This document shows positions 1-7,424 of a stretch of DNA of 64,000 bases, piece by piece. The notes under the pieces were generated by a model, which ran no database searches, was not told the origin of the DNA, and saw nothing but the letters and a program-made list of their open reading frames with translations. How positions within the stretch are numbered: the first letter of the stretch is position 1; every line of letters begins with the position of its first letter. The stretch covers positions 1 to 64,000 of the forward strand of contig DCJC01000050.1 in the NCBI GenBank assembly GCA_002317355.1. Direction: 5' to 3'. The position numbers and the translations under genes are program-made. The DNA comes from Prevotellaceae bacterium UBA1710 (GTDB taxonomy: Bacteria > Bacteroidota > Bacteroidia > Bacteroidales > Bacteroidaceae).

Positions 1-177
1 ACGTTCATAGAGCGTCTGCTCCAGATAATAGCAGAATTGCTTGAGAAGATTGCCCGTCTCTTCGATTCCACACTGGATAACCTGCTTGAGAGGGCAATGG
101 CGGATAAAGAAACGAGACATGACCTCGAATGCATTCTCAGATGTAATCAAAATTTTAAAGATCGACCTAGGGATTAA
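1..177 (+). CDS. 3' end of an unidentified gene (partial)
   Basis: The + strand frame is open from the first base to a TAA at 175-177 and encodes about 58 residues. They look amphipathic and helical (many Leu, Ile, Glu and Lys at heptad-like spacing, then a charged tail with two Cys). I do not recognise a family. The opposite strand is also open over part of this stretch, so the coding strand is not certain. The gene starts outside the window. It lies just upstream of decayed sequence (BspA-like fragment, IS110), so it may itself be a remnant. Confidence 0.3.
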   Translation, partial: TFIERLLQIIAELLEKIARLFDSTLDNLLERAMADKETRHDLECILRCNQNFKDRPRD

Positions 178-187
178 CGCTTTTTAA

Positions 188-771
188 GCAGAAAGAGCGA
201 AATACCTAAAGGCTAATTGTTTAACATATAATTTTAAAGAGTCAATCCTCACTACAGCTGCTTCTGAGGGTGTGGGAAACTCTAGTAATAATCTGAAATC
301 TATAGTTGTATCGCCAAACAACAATTATTATGACTCAAGAAATAATTGTAACGCTATCATCGAAACAAAGATGAACAAACTGGCATCTGCATGCTCAACT
401 ACAGTTATTCCAAATAGTATAGATGAAATTGGGGATTTTGCCTTTGCGGTAGAAGGAATTGATAGTGTTTTCGTTCCATATGGTGTAAAAGCGATAGATA
501 GCGATGCTTTTAGTTCAAGAAAGATTCATGTCATCTCCATTCCTGAAACAATAAAGGAAATAGACTTGGATTCTTTTATGCGTTGTCCGAATCTTGAAAA
601 ACTATATATGGGACACTTGCCCCCCCTGATATGTTTAATGATTTAAGGGAAGAATTAGAAGGCAATAATGGTCAGTTCCTTCGCCGTCTTACCATCTATG
701 TACCGCAAGCTGCATACAAACAATTCAAGAAGCATCCGAAATGGAAACGGCTAAGGATTGTTCAAAACTGA
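188..771 (+). pseudogene. BspA-type leucine-rich-repeat protein, truncated and frameshifted
   Basis: The frame is open from 188 and becomes recognisable as BspA/LRR_5-type repeats from about 278. It has the phrase YYDSRNNCNAIIET, then a Thr-Val-Ile-Pro-Asn-Ser repeat start and an Ile-Gly-Asp-Phe-Ala-Phe repeat end, which is the usual look of secreted Bacteroidota surface LRR proteins. No signal peptide or N-terminal repeats precede it, so the 5' part is missing. The frame ends early at 646, just after a run of seven C (610-616). One more C, or two fewer, would join it to the next frame, which carries the natural C-terminus (MFNDLREEL through WKRLRIVQN) and stops at 769-771. I read this as a remnant with a frameshift in a homopolymer. 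A sequencing error or phase variation in the C-tract is possible, but the missing N-terminus argues for a pseudogene. Confidence 0.7.
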
Positions 772-1116
772 TTCCCATGTAATCTTTAGTTCTTCTATGT
801 TGCTTTCCAAAGAATTGGAGCATTTTAACTTTGTTTTAACCAGGTTTTAACATTTGATAATTAATTAGTTACAATTTTATGATGATTTTTACACAGACAC
901 TAGTGGTTCGGGCTGGACCGAAAAGCCCTGCCAAACAGACCTATTAGACAAACTTCTATGAGACAGGGCTGCGGTATGTCGAGCCAGTCAATTTACTTCT
1001 TCAGAATATAGGTACAAACGCCACAATCTTGACAGAGATGTAGTCAGAGACTCATCAGAATTAGCTAGTGGTCGTTCTTATGAAGTTGTCTAAATGATAT
1101 CTGTATTGTTTTGTGT
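772..1116. other. Gene-free stretch between BspA remnant and IS110 transposase
   Basis: I see no supported gene here. The stretch must include the downstream (right-end) noncoding part of the IS110 element, since IS110-type elements carry short flanks outside the transposase gene and lack terminal inverted repeats. The exact junction cannot be placed by eye. Confidence 0.4.
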
Positions 1117-2184
1117 TCACACATCAAGTGGTACATAGGCTGTATTGTTCTTGAGCACACCGAATATGATGTTTGACATCTTGCGGGCAACTCGGATGAT
1201 TGCCTCCTGGCGTTTCATCCTTTGGCAGTAACCTCCGTACAAGGAACTGAACCTGGTGTCCTTGCTCACAGCGACTCAGCAAGTCTCAACGATCATCGGT
1301 CCGAGTTTCTTGTTGCCACGGAACGTCTTCTCGCCATGAGATACCTTCTCTCCGCTACTATGGCAGGTAGGAATAAGACCAAGATATGAGGCGAACTGCC
1401 GTTCATTGCTGAAACGGGTGATGTCATACACCTCTGTCAGGATACACATAGCCACAATAGGACCGATTCCGGGAATAGACATCAGCAGGTCAAACCTATC
1501 CTTGTACTTAGGAGACAAACTCAGTTCTCGAAGAGTCCTCGTGCATTTGAGCACCATGCGCTTCTGTGTCTGTACTTGCTCTATGAGCAGATCCAATGAC
1601 ATACGGGTACAGGAGAGAAGATGAACGTCCTCCCGAAGCCACTTGATAAAGGCTCCTGACCAATATGCGCTCTTTGTAAACCTCTCTGGTATTGTGACTC
1701 CGTTCTGATGCAGCATGTGCTTGACACGGGTCTTGTCACCTGCAATCTTCTTCTGGATGGTCTTGCGGATTCTCACTACACCACGATCGTCAAGGTTCTC
1801 CTTCTCACGTATGTAGATAGGACGCAGCAATCCACCTTTGAGAGCACGTGCCAGTTTCTCTGAGTCTATCACATCCGTCTTCATCACATTCTCATACTGT
1901 GACGATGGAACGTCTGCCGCATTTATGACAATACAGTCTATACCCACTTCCTTCAGAGCGTAATAAGTGGCAAATCCACTGAATCCAGATTCGTAGACCG
2001 CCAGATACTCGCCGTCAGGATAGTGTCTGTTCAAAAATTCAAAGAGCTCTTTGGCGTCTGCTTTTTGTGGGTGAGTACGCTTTAACCCCTTTTCCGTAAT
2101 GACCGTTACCGACCAATTCTTCAGATGAACATCAATTCCTACATAAATCTTTTGTCCTTTGAAAGAAATTTTGTTACTTTGCAT
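1117..2184 (-). pseudogene. IS110-family transposase with one internal stop codon
   Basis: The product is an IS110-type DEDD recombinase. The N-terminal RuvC-like domain shows YVGIDVHLKNWSV (first Asp), YESGFSGFATYYAL (Glu) and TDVIDSEKLA (Asp pair). The C-terminal transposase_20 domain shows SIPGIGPIVAMCILTEV and ASYLGLIP. The frame opens at an ATG at 2184 and meets TGA at 1276-1278 directly after GPMIVETC. Translation then continues in the same frame with a fully family-like C-terminus (VAVSKDTRFSSLYGGY, then MKRQEAIIRVARKMSNIIF) to a natural TGA at 1117-1119. Relatives usually have Trp at this position (E-x-S-W or similar), so a single TGG to TGA change explains the stop. The full frame is 355 codons, normal for the family. 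As read, the last 50 or so residues are lost and the enzyme is probably inactive. Confidence 0.85.
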
Positions 2185-2345
2185 GCTGTAAGGTGTTTAA
2201 TTGATAGTTTAATAATGTTTTTTGGCGATTACAAAATTAAACATTTCCAATTAAAACGCCTTACTTTTTTTTCACTTTTTAGCGGAAATGAATTTTTAAT
2301 TCGTTTTCGATAAAAAGTTTAAAATCTCAGCACGCTTAATAACAC
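1117..2345 (-). mobile_element. IS110-family insertion sequence (approximate limits)
   Basis: The element is defined by its transposase gene. IS110 elements have no terminal inverted repeats, so the ends are uncertain. The 160 or so bases upstream of the transposase start (2185-2345) are AT-rich and noncoding. In the IS110 group this left-end noncoding region encodes the bridge RNA that pairs with target and donor DNA. I place a candidate RNA region here from gene order only and have not folded it. Confidence 0.5.
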
Positions 2346-3002
2346 TTGGTTGGTTTTGCGACTGCAAACATAGTAACTTGACATAGCAAATATGTCTTTA
2401 GTTTGTTAGACACTAACTGAAATCATAATCGTTATTCCAATTGGGTAAACTTAATGAAGCTCTGTTCAATAAGTGTTTATTAAGCGAGGCTACATTGAGT
2501 TTACCTCAAGAATAACGAAGGAGTTCCCTTGTAGATGCATTCCAGCTTCAGTCCATCATCAATACGTTTCCAATTCGTAACTGGTGGTGGATTTATTTTG
2601 TTTCTGCGAGAGACTAAAAAGCAGAAGTAAAAGAGATTGAAACGTAGCAGTTTGATTATAGTCATATTGGGTCCTCCCAATGGAATATTGTTGCAACGTA
2701 TGTCTTATGGAAAAGCTTAGTGAGATATTTTCTTTGTTCTATGGTTTGTGGGATTTTTAAATTTGGCAGTTTGAAAATGTGACTTATGCTTTCTTTTGTG
2801 TCCAATTGATAGCATGAGAAAAATAAACGGAGAATTTTATGATTTCTATTGATTCTTGATGCTTTTCAATGCAAGTGTGCAATAATTTTTTAGGAAGTCA
2901 AAATGGGTAACCGTGCATTTTCCGTGCACTAAGAATATAAAAAAGAGAGGTTAAAAGTTGTTAATAACTTCTAACCTCTTGATTTTTGGTCTTTTAGACT
3001 AG
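2346..3002. other. Gene-free stretch between IS110 and tRNA-Asn
   Basis: There is no open frame with coding character on either strand. The only structure I can support is the hairpin at 2946-2979 that terminates the tRNA. A short phrase, CCGTGCA, occurs twice close together near 2912-2927. Confidence 0.4.
2930..2980 (-). terminator. Intrinsic terminator of the tRNA-Asn transcript
   Basis: GAGGTTAAAAGTT (2947-2959) pairs with AACTTCTAACCTC (2966-2978) around a six-base loop, with one mismatch. On the minus strand the stem is followed by a run of T with one interruption. It lies about 25 bases past the tRNA 3' end. Confidence 0.75.
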
Positions 3003-3076
3003 CGCTCCAGGATGGGCTTGAACCAACGACCCCATGATTAACAGTCATGTGCTCTAACCAACTGAGCTACTGAAGC
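3003..3076 (-). tRNA. tRNA-Asn (anticodon GTT)
   Basis: Read on the minus strand, a 74-base cloverleaf folds. The acceptor GCTTCAG pairs with CTGGAGC (one G-U), the D arm is GCTC...GAGC, and the anticodon arm is CATGA-CTGTTAA-TCATG with anticodon GTT. The T arm is GTTGG-TTCAAGC-CCATC, which has one T-T mismatch where CCAAC would be expected. The discriminator base is G. CCA is not encoded. A well-formed promoter lies just upstream and a hairpin terminator downstream, so the gene looks expressed. The T-stem mismatch suggests mild decay or a secondary copy. Confidence 0.85.
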
Positions 3077-3115
3077 TTTTAATGTTGCAATCAGCGTTAT
3101 TTCTTAATTGCAATG

Positions 3116-3147
3116 CAAAGGTACAACGATTTTCTGAAACCACCAAA
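3116..3147 (-). promoter_or_regulatory. Promoter of tRNA-Asn
   Basis: On the minus strand TTTG (3147-3144) and TACCTTTG (3123-3116) are separated by exactly 20 bases, matching the Bacteroidota vegetative promoter TTTG-N19-21-TAnnTTTG. The tRNA 5' end is 40 bases further on. Confidence 0.75.
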
Positions 3148-3629
3148 CTTTTTCTGAGAAATTTTGAAAAAATCTTGAAAAAAGTGCATTTTTTGTGGTT
3201 TTGATAGTGTTTTGAGGCCTCTTTATGCCTTAAAATGCTATTGTGCGCGCTTTTGGGTGAATTTAGTTAGGAGATAGAAGAGAGGAGTTAGGAGTTTGTT
3301 TGTCGAATGAGAGGGTAGTGGTTGATTTTGATCCATCGAGGTTGTAGCAAAATCGGATGCTTAAGCCATTTTTCGAGATAATTAATCTCACTCACAATCT
3401 TGGATGAAGCATAATTCGTGGAAGTCGCGTTATATTATATGGTGTAGGTGTTTTCTTTGTGTCGGGAGGGGAAAGTAGCATCAATGATGCAGATAATACT
3501 CGTATTACAGGATTTTAGATAAATGTTAGTTAAATTTTCTGTTTAAAGTTAGTGTTTTTTCGTGAATTTTCTTAACTTTGTAGCAATTTTTTGAAATGTA
3601 GAAATATTTTTATACCTATAACAATATAA
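3148..3629. other. Intergenic region upstream of the S41 peptidase
   Basis: No gene is visible. A likely -7 element TAACTTTG lies at 3573-3580, 50 bases before the peptidase ATG. No good TTTG partner lies at the right distance, so this promoter is weaker by eye than the others in the window. Confidence 0.45.
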
Positions 3630-5300
3630 ATGAGAAAAATAATAACACTCATAATTCTTGCTGTAAGTGTTTTTGCTTCAGCCCAAAAGAAGAACCATAA
3701 CTACGACGTTGCACGTAATCTGGAGATATTCTCTGCGATATATAAGAACCTCGATATGATGTATGTTGACACGCTCGATGCATCGGAGGTTGTCGGCACT
3801 GGCATTAAGGCAATGCTCAGGTCGCTTGATCCATATACTGAATACTATGCCTCTGATGAGGTGAAGAATCTTAAGCAGATGCTTACGGGTAAGTATGCTG
3901 GTATCGGTGCTATCGTGAGGAAGAATATGAAGACAGGGAATGTCTGCATTGATGAACCGTACTTCGGAATGCCTGCTCAGGAGGTTGGATTGAGGAAGGG
4001 TGATGAGATTATTTCCATCGACGACTCAACTATGATCGGAAAGGACGTGAGCTATGTGTCAAGTCATCTTCGTGGTGATGCGGGTTCTACTTTCCTGCTT
4101 AAGTATAAGCGTCCGGGTGTGAAGAAGGAGTTGCAGGTGAAGGTGAAGCGTAGAGCTATCCAGTTGCCTTCTGTTCCTTATTTCGGTATGCTTGATGACA
4201 ATGTGGGATATATCAATCTCACACAGTTCACTGAGGGCTGTGCGCAGGAGGTGCGCCGTGCTTTCATCGAGCTTCGCCAACAGGGAATGAAGGGCTTTAT
4301 CTTTGATCTGAGAAACAATGGCGGTGGCTCTCTTCAGGAGGCTATAAAGATAGTGAATCTCTTTGTGCCAAGGGGCTTGACTCTTGTAAAGACGAAGGGT
4401 AAGATGTCGAAGGTGAATCATGAGTATAAAACTGACTCAGAGCCACTTGACACCGTGATGCCAATCGTTGTGATGGTGAACGGAAGTACTGCTTCTGCGA
4501 GTGAGATTACGGCTGGTTCGCTGCAGGATCTTGACAGAGCAGTAGTATTCGGAACACGCACATACGGTAAGGGCCTTGTTCAGATGCCGATGGATCTGCC
4601 ACATAATACAAGTATGAAGGTGACTACATCCAAGTACTACATCCCAAGTGGCCGTTGCATTCAGGCAATCAACTACAAGCATACTGGCGGTGGCTACAAG
4701 GAGCATATCCCAGATTCGCTCACGCATGTGTTCTACACGGCTAATGGTCGTGAGGTGAGAGATGGTGGTGGTATCAAGCCAGATGTGGAGTTCAAGTCGG
4801 ATACTATCCCAAATATCGCTGTGTATCTTGCTGGTTCAGGTCTTGACTCAACCGAGGTGATGTTCAACTGGGTTGTGGATTACATCATGAAGCATGACTC
4901 TATTGCCAAGCCAGAGGAGTTTAAGCTTACAGATGAGGAATGGAAGGATTTCTCAAAGGCTGTGGTTGATGCAGGATTCAAGTATGACCGTGAGACCGAG
5001 AAGGTTTACGACGATCTCATCAAGGTGGCTAAGATGGAAGGCTACTATGATGACAACAAGGATGAGTTTGAGGCTTTGAAGGCTAAGCTCAGTCATAATC
5101 TTGCCCGTGAGCTGGAGAAGCATGAGCGCCAGATTCGTAGGGTAGTGGAGATGGATATCGTTGCGCATTACTACTATCAGAAGGGTGCCATCGTCTATCA
5201 GAACGGCTACGACAAGCAGCTCAAGGAGGCAAAGCGTCTTGTGCTTTCCGATGAAGAATACAGGAAGGTGTTCCAGCCACAGCAGAAGAAGGGAAAGTAG
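3630..5300 (+). CDS. S41-family C-terminal processing peptidase with PDZ domain
   Basis: This is a periplasmic serine peptidase of the CtpA/Tsp type that cleaves proteins near their C-termini. A signal peptide occupies residues 1-19 (MRKIITLIILAVSVFASAQ). A PDZ domain follows at about 85-170, containing GIGAIV and the LRKGDEIISID loop. The S41 catalytic domain spans about 190-370 with FDLRNNGGG, then the nucleophile Ser289 in the phrase STASASE and Lys314 in TYGKG. The 25-residue Ser-Lys spacing equals that of characterised CtpA enzymes. A charged helical tail of about 150 residues follows. The length of 556 residues is normal for Bacteroidota members. It appears monocistronic: the next gene starts after its own promoter about 290 bases downstream. 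Confidence 0.92.
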   Translation: MRKIITLIILAVSVFASAQKKNHNYDVARNLEIFSAIYKNLDMMYVDTLDASEVVGTGIKAMLRSLDPYTEYYASDEVKNLKQMLTGKYAGIGAIVRKNMKTGNVCIDEPYFGMPAQEVGLRKGDEIISIDDSTMIGKDVSYVSSHLRGDAGSTFLLKYKRPGVKKELQVKVKRRAIQLPSVPYFGMLDDNVGYINLTQFTEGCAQEVRRAFIELRQQGMKGFIFDLRNNGGGSLQEAIKIVNLFVPRGLTLVKTKGKMSKVNHEYKTDSEPLDTVMPIVVMVNGSTASASEITAGSLQDLDRAVVFGTRTYGKGLVQMPMDLPHNTSMKVTTSKYYIPSGRCIQAINYKHTGGGYKEHIPDSLTHVFYTANGREVRDGGGIKPDVEFKSDTIPNIAVYLAGSGLDSTEVMFNWVVDYIMKHDSIAKPEEFKLTDEEWKDFSKAVVDAGFKYDRETEKVYDDLIKVAKMEGYYDDNKDEFEALKAKLSHNLARELEKHERQIRRVVEMDIVAHYYYQKGAIVYQNGYDKQLKEAKRLVLSDEEYRKVFQPQQKKGK

Positions 5301-5333
5301 GTGATGAGGGGTTGAGGTTTCGAGGTTCCTGGG

Positions 5334-5404
5334 ATTCGGTTTTTCGAGTTTTCGAGGGATTGGGGAATCGAGAATTCGGCTTTTCGAGAATTCGACTTTT
5401 CGAA
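5334..5404. repeat. Degenerate 8/16-bp tandem repeat
   Basis: The phrase TTTTCGAG recurs at 8- and 16-base spacing. The clearest unit is AATTCGGCTTTTCGAG followed by AATTCGACTTTTCGAA. The array lies in the gap after the S41 peptidase stop. Confidence 0.6.
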
Positions 5405-5483
5405 GTTAATGCTCCTGAATTCATGGTCGAAATGGCAGAATCTCGGATTTTTGGGTATAAATCATGCCTTTTTTGCTGAAATA

Positions 5484-5515
5484 TTTGGATTTTAAATAAA
5501 TAATGTGTAACTTTG
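5484..5515 (+). promoter_or_regulatory. Promoter of the rimP-nusA-infB-suf unit
   Basis: TTTG (5484-5487) and TAACTTTG (5508-5515) are separated by 20 bases, a consensus Bacteroidota promoter. rimP begins 71 bases downstream. No comparable promoter or hairpin terminator is obvious between here and sufD. Confidence 0.75.
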
Positions 5516-5586
5516 CACCTGTTCAGTGGAATGAGAGGCTCACGAGTTGAGCTTCTCATTCTTGTTTTATTACTTAACTTGAGAGA

Positions 5587-6054
5587 ATGATAGACAAGAA
5601 CGTCGTTAAGACAGTAGTTGAGGAATGGCTCCAGGATAAGGAGTATTTCCTTGTTGACATTGAGATCAGTACAGATGATCGCATCGTAGTGGAGATTGAC
5701 CATGCTGATGGAGTGTGGATCGAGGATTGTGTTTCCTTGAGTCGCTTCATCGAGGATCACCTTAATCGTGATGAAGAGGATTACGAGCTTGAGGTAGGCA
5801 GCGCAGGTATCGGTCAGCCATTCAAGGTTGAGCAGCAGTACATCAACTGCATCGGTAAGGATGTAGAGGTGCTGGCTGCCGACGGCAAGAAGATGGAAGG
5901 CGTACTGAAATCAGTTGACGGCAGACAGTTTGTTGTGACTGTAAATGAAAAGCAGAAGGTAGAGGGAAAGAAACGCCCACAGCTCGTGGAGATCGACAAG
6001 GAGTTCTCTATGGACGAGGTGAAGTACTGCAAATACTTGATAAATTTTAAATAA
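5587..6054 (+). CDS. rimP: Ribosome maturation factor RimP
   Basis: RimP is a cytoplasmic factor for 30S subunit maturation. This 155-residue product has the usual two-domain plan. The alpha/beta N-terminal domain has EIDHADGVWIEDCVSLSR, and its VGSAGI loop stands where most RimP proteins have V-S-S-P-G. The beta-barrel C-terminal domain starts near QYINCIGKDVEV. The gene sits directly before nusA with a gap of 8 bases, and infB follows, which is the widely conserved rimP-nusA-infB order. This order is the strongest support for the call. It starts at an ATG 71 bases after a consensus promoter. Confidence 0.92.
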   Translation: MIDKNVVKTVVEEWLQDKEYFLVDIEISTDDRIVVEIDHADGVWIEDCVSLSRFIEDHLNRDEEDYELEVGSAGIGQPFKVEQQYINCIGKDVEVLAADGKKMEGVLKSVDGRQFVVTVNEKQKVEGKKRPQLVEIDKEFSMDEVKYCKYLINFK

Positions 6055-6062
6055 ACAATATA

Positions 6063-7331
6063 ATGGCAAAGAAAGAAGAAATTTTACAGCCAAATATGAT
6101 TGAAACGTTCAAGGAGTTCAAGGACACCAAGAACATCGATCGTACTACTTTGGTTAGTGTATTGGAAGAGAGTTTCCGTAATGTCATCGCAAAGATCTTC
6201 GGTAGCGATGAGAACTTTGACGTAATTGTAAACCCAGACAAGGGTGACTTCGAGATCTATCGTAACCGTGTTGTCGTTGCCGACGGCGAGGTTTCTGATG
6301 AGAACAAGGAGATCGCTCTTAAAGAGGCTCGCAAGATTGAGGCTGACTATGAGGTTGGTGAGGACGTATCAGAGCGCGTGGACTTCGCTAAGTTCGGCCG
6401 TCGTGCTATCCTTAACCTTCGTCAGACACTTGCAAGTAAGATTCTTGAGCTTGAGCATGACAGCCTTTACAACAAGTATAAGGATCGTGTCGGTGAGATT
6501 ATCTCTGGTGAGGTTTATCAGACATGGAAGCGTGAGGTTCTTATCGTTGATGACGAGAACAACGAGCTTATCCTTCCTAAGGGTGAGCAGATTCCACAGG
6601 ATCAGTATCGCAAGGGTGAAACAGTGAAGGCTGTTATCGAGCGTGTGGACAACGAGAACAACAATCCTAAGATTATCCTCTCTCGTACAAGTCCTCTCTT
6701 CCTTCAGCGTCTTCTCGAGGCTGAGGTTCCTGAGATTGCTGAGGGCCAGATTGCTATTCGCCGTATCTCTCGCCTTCCAGGTGAGCGTGCAAAGATCGCA
6801 GTTGAGAGCTTCGACGAGCGCATCGATCCAGTTGGCGCTTGCGTAGGTGTCAAGGGTAGCCGTGTGCATGGTATCGTTCGTGAGCTCTGCAACGAGAATC
6901 TTGACGTTATCAACTATACAAGCAACACAAAGCTCTTCATCCAGCGTGCACTTGCTCCAGCTCGCATCAACAGCATCGTGCTTGATGACGAGAACCACAA
7001 GGCAGAGGTTTATCTCTCACCAGAGGAGGTAAGTCTTGCTATCGGTCGTGGCGGTCAAAACATCAAGCTCGCTTCAATGCTGACAGAATATACAATCGAC
7101 GTATTCCGTGACCTTGGCGAGGATGGTAACTTAGATTCAGACGATATCTATCTCGACGAGTTCAATGATGAAATCGATCAGTGGGTTCTCGATGCAATCA
7201 AGGAGATTGGTCTTGATACAGCTAAGGCTGTGCTCAACGCTCCACGTGAGATGCTCATCTCTAAGGCTGACCTCGAGGAGGAAACAGTTGATCAGGTACT
7301 CGAGGTACTGAGAGCTGAGTTTGAGAAGTAA
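6063..7331 (+). CDS. nusA: Transcription termination/antitermination protein NusA
   Basis: NusA binds RNA polymerase and nascent RNA and modulates pausing, termination and antitermination. The 422-residue product has an N-terminal RNA-polymerase-binding domain (about 1-125), an S1 domain (about 135-200, GEIISGEVYQTWKREVLIV) and tandem KH domains. KH1 contains DPVGACVGVKGSRV and KH2 contains SLAIGRGGQNIKLA. A short acidic helical tail follows. It lacks the long acidic-repeat extension of the E. coli protein, as is usual in Bacteroidota. The gene lies 8 bases after rimP and 93 bases before the infB start. Confidence 0.95.
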   Translation: MAKKEEILQPNMIETFKEFKDTKNIDRTTLVSVLEESFRNVIAKIFGSDENFDVIVNPDKGDFEIYRNRVVVADGEVSDENKEIALKEARKIEADYEVGEDVSERVDFAKFGRRAILNLRQTLASKILELEHDSLYNKYKDRVGEIISGEVYQTWKREVLIVDDENNELILPKGEQIPQDQYRKGETVKAVIERVDNENNNPKIILSRTSPLFLQRLLEAEVPEIAEGQIAIRRISRLPGERAKIAVESFDERIDPVGACVGVKGSRVHGIVRELCNENLDVINYTSNTKLFIQRALAPARINSIVLDDENHKAEVYLSPEEVSLAIGRGGQNIKLASMLTEYTIDVFRDLGEDGNLDSDDIYLDEFNDEIDQWVLDAIKEIGLDTAKAVLNAPREMLISKADLEEETVDQVLEVLRAEFEK

Positions 7332-7424
7332 AAAGGACTACGGTCCTAACCAAAGTAGTAACAATTAGAAAAAATCCAAGACCAATCCCCGTAAAGATGT
7401 CGGGAAGGCTTGGTTAGGCTTTTA

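Noticed and set aside
5221..5760. A 179-codon minus-strand frame after the S41 peptidase
   Set aside because: It runs across the repeat array, the rimP promoter and the rimP start, with low-complexity Pro/Ser/Arg content.
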